A stretch of 44,653 bases of DNA from an uncultured Phascolarctobacterium sp. (GTDB lineage Bacteria > Bacillota > Negativicutes > Acidaminococcales > Acidaminococcaceae): the NCBI GenBank assembly GCA_900545025.1, contig UQXH01000014.1, positions 1 to 44,653 on the forward strand, written 5' to 3'. The position numbers and the translations under genes are program-made. Shown here one piece after another: positions 1-7,651 of this stretch (within the stretch, counting starts at the first letter, position 1; each line of letters starts with the position of its first letter). The notes below the pieces were generated by a model, which saw only the letters and a program-made list of their open reading frames with translations, was not told where the DNA came from and searched no databases.

Positions 1-54
1 CCCACGACCTCCGCCGTGACAGGGCGGCATTCTAACCAACTGAACCACCGGGCC
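1..54 (-). tRNA. tRNA-Asp (GTC), 3' part cut off by window edge
   Basis: Read on the minus strand, the acceptor 5' strand GGCCCGG begins at 54, followed by a D-arm (GGTTCAGTTGGTTAGAA) and an anticodon stem CCGCC/GGCGG enclosing the loop CTGTCAC. The anticodon GTC lies at 18-20, which gives Asp. The T-arm begins at the left edge and the acceptor 3' strand lies outside the window. A perfect consensus promoter lies just upstream at 71-99. Confidence 0.95.
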
Positions 55-70
55 AACAACCACAAGATAT

Positions 71-99
71 ATTATACAGATAAGGCTATATCTTGTCAA
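71..99 (-). promoter_or_regulatory. Consensus promoter of tRNA-Asp
   Basis: On the minus strand the -35 TTGACA (94-99) and -10 TATAAT (71-76) are separated by exactly 17 bases, and the tRNA begins 17 bases after the -10. Both hexamers match the sigma-70/SigA consensus fully, as expected for a stable-RNA gene. A perfect 10-bp inverted repeat (62-71 and 87-96) straddles the promoter. Confidence 0.85.
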
Positions 100-109
100 G
101 AACTTTTTC

Positions 110-778
110 TTAATTTTCCAACTGATTTAAAGTAGCCTCTAATTTCTCATCCAGCAGCGCTGTCAGCTCCTCTAAGTTCCTGGCGTTAAAGCTCTCTGTC
201 GTCAACGGCAGATAGCCCTTCTTCATCTCTGCAAACAGCTCGTCACGGAATGTGTTATACAAAAAGAATAGCTGATTGCCGTTGCTGAAATTGGTGTAAT
301 CCAGAAAAATAATGGAACCGTTAATATACGTCAGCGGATTATCCGGCGTAATAAAGCGTTCAAAGCCACCTATTTTTTCCGGCAGCGCCTTCCATGCTTC
401 CCATTGAGCAAAATTCTGCGATTTTGCTTCATAGCTCATCCCATGCTTTTGCTTGCTGTCGATGTCGCCGATTATCCTCGGCAGCTGCTGTAATATCAGC
501 GCAGCGAATTTTTCCCTGTCGCGGCAAAAAAATCTATCGTCACGAAAAACATGCAGCCCAACTTTTTTAACCGGCACATAATCAAAGGTTTCTCCCGTAT
601 AGGTAAGGTCTAACCGGCAATGGCTTGCCTCGTGCACATAAGAAGCAATATTTAATATCTGCCCTTCGATGCCGCTGCCCTGACGCAGCTTAAAGCCTGC
701 CACCTCTTCCGGCAGCTGCTGCAAAAACTGCCAATCTTTCAGACTGCTCTCTATTTCGTTTATACTTGGCTGACCCAT
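110..778 (-). CDS. Conserved hypothetical protein, probably cytosolic
   Basis: I do not recognise a named family. The protein is 222 aa from the chosen ATG at 778, which is preceded by GAGGTG four bases upstream. A longer reading starting at 850 would add a hydrophobic stretch but would run through the promoter and the preceding terminator, so it was rejected. The sequence is mixed alpha/beta with no signal peptide or membrane helix; two regions beginning GFKLR and GFERF look like a weak internal duplication, each following a run like LPE-(E/K)-(V/I)-x-GF. It has its own promoter (804-833) and is probably monocistronic. Function unknown. Confidence 0.7.
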   Translation of the reverse strand: MGQPSINEIESSLKDWQFLQQLPEEVAGFKLRQGSGIEGQILNIASYVHEASHCRLDLTYTGETFDYVPVKKVGLHVFRDDRFFCRDREKFAALILQQLPRIIGDIDSKQKHGMSYEAKSQNFAQWEAWKALPEKIGGFERFITPDNPLTYINGSIIFLDYTNFSNGNQLFFLYNTFRDELFAEMKKGYLPLTTESFNARNLEELTALLDEKLEATLNQLEN

Positions 779-803
779 ATCGCACCTCGCTTTACTGTGA
801 CCT

Positions 804-833
804 ATTATAACACAAGCCGGCAGACTAATACAA
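804..833 (-). promoter_or_regulatory. Promoter of the hypothetical gene at 110-778
   Basis: On the minus strand -35 TTGTAT (828-833) and -10 TATAAT (804-809) are 18 bases apart, and TG sits one base before the -10, making it an extended -10. It overlaps the end of the preceding terminator hairpin. Confidence 0.6.
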
Positions 834-861
834 AAGACGGCAATATGCAAATGCCGCCTTT
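829..861 (-). terminator. Terminator of the xpt-permease-amidohydrolase operon
   Basis: On the minus strand the 10-bp arms 852-861 and 833-842 pair, with one G-U wobble, and are followed by a short T-rich run. The hairpin overlaps the stop codon of the amidohydrolase gene. Confidence 0.6.
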
Positions 862-1742
862 TATCTGCTTATCAAATTGTCTATCTTTTTAAATACCCGT
901 AACGCATTTAGATAAAATACCTGCTCATGCACGCTTTCCGGTATAATCCGCCGCATCAGCGAAATATAGGTAGGGATGTTCACCAGCGGCCAGTCGCTGC
1001 CATACATCACCTTATCATAGCGTCCCAGATAATTCAGCCACATCCTGAGATATTCAAAATAAGCTGTATTTTTTTCGTATAAAAACATCGGTGTCGGCTT
1101 ACCTGCCAAGATACCTGATAAATCAAGGCAGACATTATCATTCTTGGCAGCGACCTCTACCGCGTCCACAATCCAGGGATTACCGCAGTGCGCAATCACA
1201 AAGGTGACATCAGGAAAATTTACCGCCGCCTCATCCACCGTCAGCGGATGAGAATATTTCAACAAGCCGGTTGGACGCGCCGTATCACCTGTATGGATAA
1301 CCACCGGCACAGAATATTCTCTCGCCAGCTCTATAAGCGGCCAGTGCTTTTTATCATTAACATAGGAGGCGTTATACCCGGGATAAAATTTTATGCCCAG
1401 GCAGTGCGGCTGCTGAAGATAAAACTCAAACTCCCGCGCCGTACTCCCGGCATTCGCTTCCGTAATTAAATCACTCTGCACGCCTAAGCAATAACCAATA
1501 TTTTCAGGCTGATTATACTGCTCTTCATTAAAAGGAGCCGCCAGATTTATCAGCCGCGGCGGTACGCCGCCGTAACGTACAGACGCATCCATAGTATTGC
1601 CCATAGCTACCGCAAAGATAATATTATTGTCTTCACAAATCTGCTGCCAGCAGGCGGAAGTATTTTCATGGCCTGCCTGCTTGGCAGTCGCATAAAAGCC
1701 TTCAATATTATAATAATGCATATGTACGTCAATAATCTTCAT
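861..1742 (-). CDS. Amidohydrolase-2 family metal-dependent hydrolase
   Basis: A TIM-barrel hydrolase of the amidohydrolase-2 (ACMSD-like) family, 293 aa from ATG 1742. That start has GAGG seven bases upstream; an in-frame TTG at 1748 would be too close to it. Visible metal and active-site elements are the N-terminal HxH (H7 and H9), IHTGD and IAHCG in the middle, and YGSDWP near the C-terminus, which carries the conserved Asp. No signal peptide. It is the last gene of an operon with xanthine phosphoribosyltransferase and a purine permease, 14 bases after the permease stop, so a purine-related or cyclic amide substrate is possible. That is inference from context; the family also includes decarboxylases and lactone hydrolases. 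Confidence 0.85.
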   Translation of the reverse strand: MKIIDVHMHYYNIEGFYATAKQAGHENTSACWQQICEDNNIIFAVAMGNTMDASVRYGGVPPRLINLAAPFNEEQYNQPENIGYCLGVQSDLITEANAGSTAREFEFYLQQPHCLGIKFYPGYNASYVNDKKHWPLIELAREYSVPVVIHTGDTARPTGLLKYSHPLTVDEAAVNFPDVTFVIAHCGNPWIVDAVEVAAKNDNVCLDLSGILAGKPTPMFLYEKNTAYFEYLRMWLNYLGRYDKVMYGSDWPLVNIPTYISLMRRIIPESVHEQVFYLNALRVFKKIDNLISR

Positions 1743-1756
1743 TCTCAAGCCTCAAA

Positions 1757-3076
1757 TTATTGGATTTCATCCATATTGTCAGGCAGGACGAAATTAAGCA
1801 CCAACGCTACCAGGAAGACCACTGCTACGCAGTTTTCCGCAAAGACGTTCTTCACCAGCGCCGGGAAGATTTTGAAAATTGCCGGCACCTGGGTAAAACC
1901 TATACCGATACTCATCGCCAAAGAAGCAATGATGACATTGCGCTGGGTATAACCGCAGGCAGCAACCATCTGGATACCGCTGACCACGATAGAGCCGAAC
2001 ATCATCAGTGTACAGCCACCCAGTACAGGTTCCGGCAGCGAAGCCAGCAGCACGCCCAGCGCCGGGAAAAGACCTGCCATAATCATGATGACGGCGCCGG
2101 TCATAATCGCAAACCTGTTTACTACCTTAGTCATAGCGATAAGACCTACGTTCTGGCTGAAAGAGGTAATCGGCATACAGCCAAACAGCGAGGACAGACT
2201 GCTTACCAGGCCGTCGCAGGTAATGGAGCCGGAAATTTCTTTCTCGCTTACGTTGCGGCGCAAACCGATAGCCGTCATAGCAGAGGTATCGCCGATGGTT
2301 TCCGTAGCGGAAACCAGGAAGATGAGGAAGATGGCAAAAATAGCGTCAGGATGAAATTCCATTTCGAAAGGCATAAACTGCGGTATAGCAATCAGCTTAG
2401 CCGTTGCCAGGCCGCTTAAATCTACCAGCCCGTAAAAATAAGCGGCAATATAACCTACTATCAGGCCAAACAGTACGGAAAGCTGTTTATAGAAGGACCT
2501 TGCCAGAACATTAAAGCCGATGCAGCTTACCAGCGTAATCGTACCTACAATAATATATTTGGCATCACCAAAATCAGGATTGCCAAAGCCGCCGCCAAAG
2601 GAATTGGCACCGATACCTAAAAGAGAAAAACCGATGGAAGCAACAACCGTCGCTGCTACGATAGGAGGTATAAAGCGACGCCAGTAACGGGCGCACAGGC
2701 CGAGGATACCTTCTAATATACCGCCCACCAAGGCTGCGCCCATGACAGCTCCGTAACCATACTTACTGCCCACCACGCAGAAAACGGAAACAAAGGTAAA
2801 GCTGATTCCCATGACTATGGGCAGCCCGCTGCCGACCTTCCACAACGGATATAGCTGGATTAACGTACCGATACCGGCAATAATCATAGCCGACTGAATC
2901 AAAGCTGCGCTCTGCTCCGGCGGCATCTTGACCACGCCTGCCACAATCAGGATGGGCGCAATATTTGCCACGAACATAGCTAAGACGTGCTGCAAACCGA
3001 AAGGAACAGCCTTTCCCAACGGCACTCTGCCGTCCAGCTCATAAATAGCGTCTAATTTCTTACTTTCTTTTTCCAT
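1757..3076 (-). CDS. pbuX: NCS2-family purine (xanthine/uracil) permease
   Basis: A 439-aa integral membrane protein of the nucleobase-ascorbate/NCS2 transporter family, importing a purine (probably xanthine) by ion symport. The family signature QN-x-G-x4-T-K appears as SQNVGLIAMTK, and a conserved Glu-rich segment (SATETIGDTSAMT) lies just before it. About a dozen hydrophobic segments fill the protein, and the length is typical. The ATG at 3076 is preceded by GGGGGA. It sits 14 bases after xpt, the same pairing as xpt-pbuX of Bacillus, which supports xanthine as substrate. A second NCS2 permease is encoded at 34366-35757. The symbol is assigned by context and is not certain. Confidence 0.88.
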   Translation of the reverse strand: MEKESKKLDAIYELDGRVPLGKAVPFGLQHVLAMFVANIAPILIVAGVVKMPPEQSAALIQSAMIIAGIGTLIQLYPLWKVGSGLPIVMGISFTFVSVFCVVGSKYGYGAVMGAALVGGILEGILGLCARYWRRFIPPIVAATVVASIGFSLLGIGANSFGGGFGNPDFGDAKYIIVGTITLVSCIGFNVLARSFYKQLSVLFGLIVGYIAAYFYGLVDLSGLATAKLIAIPQFMPFEMEFHPDAIFAIFLIFLVSATETIGDTSAMTAIGLRRNVSEKEISGSITCDGLVSSLSSLFGCMPITSFSQNVGLIAMTKVVNRFAIMTGAVIMIMAGLFPALGVLLASLPEPVLGGCTLMMFGSIVVSGIQMVAACGYTQRNVIIASLAMSIGIGFTQVPAIFKIFPALVKNVFAENCVAVVFLVALVLNFVLPDNMDEIQ

Positions 3077-3090
3077 AGGTATCCCCCTTC

Positions 3091-3666
3091 TTATCTGAAC
3101 TGGATATTGCCAGTCTTTGCATCCATCTTGTCAATGATTGCCAAAGATTCCAGACGGATACCGTTGGCGCGCAGTTTGTCGCCGCCTCCCTGGAAGCCTT
3201 TTTCAATAGCTACGCCGACGCCCTCTACAACGCCGCCAGCCTGACGTACAAGCTCCATCAGCCCTTCCAGCGCACAGCCGTTAGCTAAAAAGTCGTCAAT
3301 AATCAGCACATGGTCATTCTTGCTGATATATTGCTTAGAAACTACCACGTCATTTACTTTATTATGTGTAAAGGAGGTTATCTTGGTAAAATATACGTCT
3401 TTATCCATATTGGAGCCCTGAGATTTTTTGGCAAATACCACGGGCACATCAAAATACATTGCTGTAATGCAGGCAATGCCGATACCGGAAGCCTCGATAG
3501 TCAGAATCTTGTTGATAGGACGGTCTGCAAACAGGCGTTTAAATTCCTTACCCAGCTCTGCGATGAACGGAACATCAATCTGATGATTTAAAAAACCGTC
3601 TACCTTCAATACGTTACCGCTTTTAATAACGCCGTCATGTAAAATTTTTTCTTCCAGTAATTTCAT
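3091..3666 (-). CDS. xpt: Xanthine phosphoribosyltransferase
   Basis: Converts xanthine and PRPP into XMP in purine salvage. The 191-aa product from ATG 3666 matches the usual ~190 aa length. The PRPP-binding loop IIDDFLANG is at residues 122-130, and the N-terminal MKLLEEKILHDG and IEASGI segments are characteristic of the Xpt subfamily. Two adjacent ATG codons (3669 and 3666) follow GGAGGG; the second has the better spacing of six bases. Further upstream in-frame Met codons lack ribosome binding sites. It is the first gene of the operon with the permease and amidohydrolase. No purine riboswitch is visible in the short leader. Confidence 0.93.
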   Translation of the reverse strand: MKLLEEKILHDGVIKSGNVLKVDGFLNHQIDVPFIAELGKEFKRLFADRPINKILTIEASGIGIACITAMYFDVPVVFAKKSQGSNMDKDVYFTKITSFTHNKVNDVVVSKQYISKNDHVLIIDDFLANGCALEGLMELVRQAGGVVEGVGVAIEKGFQGGGDKLRANGIRLESLAIIDKMDAKTGNIQFR

Positions 3667-3714
3667 CATTAACCCTCCATTGTGTAAATAATGTGACATT
3701 TAATTATAAAGATT

Positions 3715-3743
3715 ATTGTATCACAAGCATTCCGCAAGGTAAA
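3715..3743 (-). promoter_or_regulatory. Candidate promoter of the xpt operon
   Basis: On the minus strand TTTACC (3738-3743) and TACAAT (3715-3720) are 17 bases apart, with TG one base before the -10. The -35 overlaps the T-run of the upstream terminator. The predicted leader is only about 40 bases, too short for a purine riboswitch. Confidence 0.5.
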
Positions 3744-3784
3744 GAAAAAATACCTGCCCAATGCGTTCTCACATTGGACAGGTA
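3741..3784 (-). terminator. Terminator of the lspA-to-deoB operon
   Basis: Arms 3772-3784 and 3751-3763 form a 13-bp stem that is fully paired only in the minus-strand RNA (one G-U wobble), followed by TTTTTTCTTT. It lies four bases after the stop codon of the periplasmic protein gene. Confidence 0.9.
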
Positions 3785-3788
3785 TGCT

Positions 3789-4364
3789 TCATTCACCAAT
3801 AATGGGACGCCCTTCCATAGTATTTACTAATTTACACAAAGCCCATTTTATTGTTTCCTGGGGTTTTTCATAGTTGCCCATATCTTTTATTTCACGTTCA
3901 CGCAGCTTTTTCTGCAGGAACTTATCGCCGTCTTTCTTATAGACGTATAAATCAGCGACGGCTTCCACCCTTACATAAGTTTCAGAATCTTCTCGCCAGC
4001 CAAAGCCCGAACTGATCAGGTAATCGTTCATATCGTAAACCTTGGCTACCACAAGTACGTCCACCTTGCTTTTCTCTGCCAGCGCCGCCAGCACGTCTTT
4101 AGTTACCTTGACATCGTTTTTCAGCACTTCTGCCGTCACTGTCTGCGGCTCGGCATCATCAACAATCTTGTAATAAGGGAAATGGTACGCCCATTTTACC
4201 ACCTGCCGCCACGAGCCATATACCTCGCCGGTAACGCTGCCGCCTGTCTTATCAATCACGACAAAGCCTACCGGCCTTTCATCGAAAGCCTGCGCCTGCT
4301 GCGGCAAAGCAGTAACTCCAACTAACATCAATAAGAAAACAAAGAGTGAAAAGATTTTTTTCAT
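3789..4364 (-). CDS. Secreted/periplasmic protein of unknown function
   Basis: 191 aa beginning with a clear Sec signal peptide: KK, a hydrophobic core of about 15 residues, then a likely cleavage after AQA near residue 26. No lipobox, so the product should be soluble in the periplasm. The mature part alternates short beta strands and helices, with repeated VxVxA-type strands (VDVLVVAKV, YVRVEAVADLYVY). The start is fixed by AAGGAGG upstream of ATG 4364. It is the last gene of the nucleoside operon, 12 bases after deoB, but nothing in the sequence ties it to nucleosides. Similar small exported proteins occur in Negativicutes, as far as I recall; no function is proposed. Confidence 0.8.
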   Translation of the reverse strand: MKKIFSLFVFLLMLVGVTALPQQAQAFDERPVGFVVIDKTGGSVTGEVYGSWRQVVKWAYHFPYYKIVDDAEPQTVTAEVLKNDVKVTKDVLAALAEKSKVDVLVVAKVYDMNDYLISSGFGWREDSETYVRVEAVADLYVYKKDGDKFLQKKLREREIKDMGNYEKPQETIKWALCKLVNTMEGRPIIGE

Positions 4365-4376
4365 AGCTTTTCCTCC

Positions 4377-5582
4377 TTAAAACAAATCCGCCTTTGTTCC
4401 GGTCAGCGTCTTAGCTACGCCCATATAATCAGCAATAGTCTGCCCAATATCGGCGAAAGTACGCATAGGCGCCAGCTCCTTGGCGGTTACCTTGCCGCCA
4501 GAGAACAGCACCGGGATCCTTTCACGCGTGTGGTCACTGCCGCTCCAGGCAGGGTCGTTGCCATGGTCGGCTGTTATCAGACACAAATCGTCCTCCTTCA
4601 GCCAAGTCATGATTTCCGGCAGCCTGCGGTCAAAATATTCCAACGCTTCCCCATAGCCTTGTATATCACGGCGATGTCCGAAGGAAGAATCAAAATCAAC
4701 AAAATTGGTAAACACCAAAGTATTATCGGGCGCATCTTTTACTGCCTGCACTGTCGCGTCTACCAATTTATCAAGACCGCCGGCAGGATAATGCTTAGTA
4801 ATACCGCGATGGGCAAAAATATCGGCAATCTTGCCTACGGCATACACATTGCCACCCGCTTCCACTACTTTGTCAAGCAAAGTCGCTTCCGGTGCCGGCA
4901 CAGCATAATCGTGCCTGTTGGCAGTCCTGGTAAAATCATCCGCGCAGCTGCCTACAAAAGGACGGGCAATAACACGCGCAATCTTATACGGCTGCACCAG
5001 CTGAAAGGCAATCTTGCACAGCTCATACAGCCTTTCCAGTCCAAAAGCCTGCTCATGCGCAGCAATCTGCAGCACGCTGTCAGCAGAAGTATAGATAATC
5101 GGCTTACCGCTGCGCACATGCTCCTCTCCCAGCTCTTTGATAATTTCCGTACCGGAAGCATGCTTTTCACCTAACACGCCCGGCAGTCCTCCTTCGCGAA
5201 TAATCGCTTCGATTAACTCCTGCGGAAAGCAGGCCGGTTTATCGGGAAAATATCCCCAGTCAAAATCAACAGGGACACCGGCAATTTCCCAGTGCCCGCT
5301 CAGCGTATCCTTACCGCGGCTTACCTCCTGCGCATAAGTATAGGCGCCCTTTGCGTAGGACGCACCTAAATCTGCTGCCAGAGCCTTTTTGCGGCTCAGC
5401 TCTGCCGCCTTCTGCAGTCCCAGCCGGGCAAGATTAGGCAGATACAACGGCTTTGTCCTGTTGACGCTAAACCATTCGCAGATATGCCCTAAAGTATCCG
5501 CGCCCTCATCTCCGTACTGAGCGGCATCATCCGCCCAGCCAATTCCAAAAGAATCCATCAGCAAAATAATCGTTCTTGGCAT
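4377..5582 (-). CDS. deoB: Phosphopentomutase
   Basis: Interconverts ribose-1-phosphate and ribose-5-phosphate (and the deoxy forms), feeding nucleoside sugars into the pentose phosphate pathway. It belongs to the alkaline phosphatase superfamily. LLMDSFGIG near the N-terminus supplies the metal-binding Asp10, DTLSGHWE carries the phosphorylated Thr, and ITADHGNDP with DHTRERIP near the C-terminus provides the remaining metal ligands. 401 aa is typical for DeoB. Its ATG directly abuts the udp stop codon, so the two are translationally coupled: Udp releases ribose-1-P, which DeoB uses. Confidence 0.95.
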   Translation of the reverse strand: MPRTIILLMDSFGIGWADDAAQYGDEGADTLGHICEWFSVNRTKPLYLPNLARLGLQKAAELSRKKALAADLGASYAKGAYTYAQEVSRGKDTLSGHWEIAGVPVDFDWGYFPDKPACFPQELIEAIIREGGLPGVLGEKHASGTEIIKELGEEHVRSGKPIIYTSADSVLQIAAHEQAFGLERLYELCKIAFQLVQPYKIARVIARPFVGSCADDFTRTANRHDYAVPAPEATLLDKVVEAGGNVYAVGKIADIFAHRGITKHYPAGGLDKLVDATVQAVKDAPDNTLVFTNFVDFDSSFGHRRDIQGYGEALEYFDRRLPEIMTWLKEDDLCLITADHGNDPAWSGSDHTRERIPVLFSGGKVTAKELAPMRTFADIGQTIADYMGVAKTLTGTKADLF

Positions 5583-6374
5583 TTATTCACCAGCTTTCAA
5601 CAATAACTGCAAAGCCCGCCTTACTGTAATAAAGAAACGTCTTGCCGCTTCGCTCTCATTGCTCAGAGGCACCACACCCTCGCTGTCGGTACGTTTGGCA
5701 ATTACAGAACATACCGAGCCTGCCTTGATGCCAAGGCACTGAGAAACAACGAATAAAGCGCTTGTTTCCATTTCATAATTAAGCGCCCCTAATTTCTGCC
5801 ATTCCTGCAGCGTACCCTGCAAGGACTTGCGCACATAACCTGAAAAACTGTCGTAGCGCTCCTGTCCCGGCCAAAAAGTATCGGAGGAAACCGAAATGCC
5901 AGTATGACAGGGAAATGCATTTTCGGCTGCTGCCTGCCGCAGGGCATCAGTAACCTCTATATCTGCTACCGCCGGAAAATTAAGCGGCGCATAATGCTGC
6001 GACGTACCATCCATACGTACTGCCGCATTATTGATAATCAGGTCGCCGATGTTAATCGCCTCCTGGATAGTACCGGTAGTACCAACACGGATAACGCCTT
6101 TAATCCCCATCCGCGCCAGTTCTTCCAGGCAGATAGCCGTAGAAGGGCCGCCCATCCCCGTAGAACATATCAGCACCGGACCGCAGTCCATCTGCGTCAG
6201 CCAGCTGGTATACTCACGATGGCAGGCAATAAACTCAGCCTTACCTAAGTTTTCTGCCAGAATCTGCACGCGGGCAGGGTCTCCCGGCAAAACAGCCCAT
6301 TCTGCCCCTTTCAGGTCGTCAGCGCAAACCCCCACATGATAAAGCACTTCCGATTTATCAGCTAAATTTCCCAT
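5583..6374 (-). CDS. udp: Uridine phosphorylase (nucleoside phosphorylase)
   Basis: Phosphorolysis of uridine to uracil and ribose-1-phosphate. The 263-aa protein has the NP-1 family features LPGDPARVQ near residue 30 (phosphate binding), CSTGMGGPST and RVGTTGTIQ (base and phosphate site), and NYEMETSALF (ribose-binding Glu-Met-Glu). These match uridine phosphorylase better than purine nucleoside phosphorylase, though the substrate could be broader. ATG 6374 follows GAGGTAGAG. It lies between a LUD-domain gene and deoB in the same operon. Confidence 0.9.
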   Translation of the reverse strand: MGNLADKSEVLYHVGVCADDLKGAEWAVLPGDPARVQILAENLGKAEFIACHREYTSWLTQMDCGPVLICSTGMGGPSTAICLEELARMGIKGVIRVGTTGTIQEAINIGDLIINNAAVRMDGTSQHYAPLNFPAVADIEVTDALRQAAAENAFPCHTGISVSSDTFWPGQERYDSFSGYVRKSLQGTLQEWQKLGALNYEMETSALFVVSQCLGIKAGSVCSVIAKRTDSEGVVPLSNESEAARRFFITVRRALQLLLKAGE

Positions 6375-6395
6375 GACTCTACCTCGCTATTATTT

Positions 6396-7034
6396 CTAAA
6401 AGCCCAGCGCTTCGCCTGCAATGATAACCTTGATGCGTCCCTGCGGCTGACAACGTCTGGTAATGACTATCTGATTGCAGATACAAGACGGTGACAGACA
6501 GTCCATACAAACACCGGTTTTCTGGCATGGCGTATTTAAGCCGGCAAAACGCTGCGCATTGACAGGCGCTGCTGTTCCGCGCGCTCTGGCAACCGCGTCA
6601 TGGACAGTCTTCACAATCTTATTTACACCGACAAGCACGATAACCTGTTTAGGTCCATAAATCAAGGCCGCGCAGCGATTACCGTTGCCGTCGATATTTA
6701 CCAGCTGTCCATCCTCACTGACAGCATTGCTGCTCATCAGGAAGGTATCGCATAAAAGGGATTTACGCATCATTTCCACACGTTCTTCTCCATTAGCTGC
6801 GGTATCGCGGTCAATAACAGCATACGCCGCTCTTACTTTCTCCAACAAACCGGAAGAGCTGACAGAAACAGAGCCTCCCCAAGCTACTACAGCGTCTTTC
6901 GGAATAAGCGACATGGCAAGTTCCGCTGCCGCAGCAGCCGTTTCACAGTAATAGGCCTCAAAGCCGCGCTTTTCCAGATTCTGCACTACGGTACTGCCAA
7001 GACAGGCATTACGTGTTTTTACAGGATCAGTCAT
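6396..7034 (-). CDS. LUD-domain (LutC/YkgG-like) protein with C-terminal cysteine cluster
   Basis: 212 aa from ATG 7034; the upstream in-frame GTG at 7043 lies inside the AGGTGAG ribosome binding site and was rejected. The body resembles the LUD domain of lactate-utilisation proteins LutC/LutB (the AWGGSVSVSSSGLLE and IYGPKQVIVLVGVNKIV segments). The C-terminal quarter contains C-x5-C-x2-C-x4-C-x-C (CQKTGVCMDCLSPSCIC), which could bind a metal or Fe-S cluster. No lutA or lutB is nearby. Stand-alone LUD proteins with this tail are common in anaerobes and uncharacterised. Placement between pyrR and udp suggests co-regulation with pyrimidine metabolism rather than lactate use (inference). Confidence 0.85.
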   Translation of the reverse strand: MTDPVKTRNACLGSTVVQNLEKRGFEAYYCETAAAAAELAMSLIPKDAVVAWGGSVSVSSSGLLEKVRAAYAVIDRDTAANGEERVEMMRKSLLCDTFLMSSNAVSEDGQLVNIDGNGNRCAALIYGPKQVIVLVGVNKIVKTVHDAVARARGTAAPVNAQRFAGLNTPCQKTGVCMDCLSPSCICNQIVITRRCQPQGRIKVIIAGEALGF

Positions 7035-7055
7035 CTTTCTCACCTGATTTCTTGA

Positions 7056-7604
7056 TTATTCCATATCTCCGATAGCAACCTCATCAACACCGTCTTCTTC
7101 TGCCAAAGAAACATCTACAGCCTCTTTATGGGAAGTAGGCACATTCTTACCGGCAAAATCAGCGCGGATGGGCAGTTCGCGATGACCGCGGTCAATCAAT
7201 ACTGCCAGCTGGATTGCTTTCGGTCTGCCCATGTCGATAATAGCGTCCAGCGCAGCCCTGATGGTACGTCCGGTATAGAGTACATCGTCAACCAGGACAA
7301 CTACTTTACCGGTAAGGTCGATATCAATTTCCGTACCGTGTACGATAGGATTATATGCCAGCGTAGACAAGTCGTCACGATACAGCGTAATATCCAGCAT
7401 ACCTACAGGCACCTTTGCATTTTCAATTCTTTCAATAGCTTCGGCAATACGTTCCGCAATGGGCACGCCTCTGGTACGGATACCAACAAGCACTACATTC
7501 TCTACACCTTTATTTTTTTCTATAATCTCATGAGAAATACGCACGATGGCACGACGCATAGCGTCAGCATCCATAATTACATTCTTCTTTACAAAATTTG
7601 TCAT
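7056..7604 (-). CDS. pyrR: Bifunctional pyr operon regulator / uracil phosphoribosyltransferase
   Basis: PyrR binds pyr mRNA leaders and also has uracil phosphoribosyltransferase activity. The PRPP loop VDDVLYTGRT is at residues 105-114, and GIRTRGVPIAERIA and YRDDLSTLAYNP are typical PyrR segments. 182 aa from ATG 7604, preceded by GGGGTGA; an upstream GTG at 7613 would overlap this ribosome binding site. It follows rluD as in many Firmicutes. No PyrR target leader with a terminator is visible directly upstream (47 bases). Confidence 0.95.
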   Translation of the reverse strand: MTNFVKKNVIMDADAMRRAIVRISHEIIEKNKGVENVVLVGIRTRGVPIAERIAEAIERIENAKVPVGMLDITLYRDDLSTLAYNPIVHGTEIDIDLTGKVVVLVDDVLYTGRTIRAALDAIIDMGRPKAIQLAVLIDRGHRELPIRADFAGKNVPTSHKEAVDVSLAEEDGVDEVAIGDME

Positions 7605-7651
7605 AACTATCACCCCAAATTTATTATCACGGCTGAACCGCAGTAAACATA

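Noticed and set aside
3667..3740. Possible purine riboswitch before xpt
   Set aside because: The leader is only about 40 bases and lacks the three-way junction core and a regulated terminator.
3741..3784. Hairpin as an attenuator of xpt
   Set aside because: It lies directly after the stop codon of the upstream operon, pairs best on that strand, and precedes the xpt promoter start, so it is a simple terminator.
7605..7651. PyrR-binding attenuator upstream of pyrR
   Set aside because: Only 47 bases separate rluD and pyrR, with no terminator hairpin.
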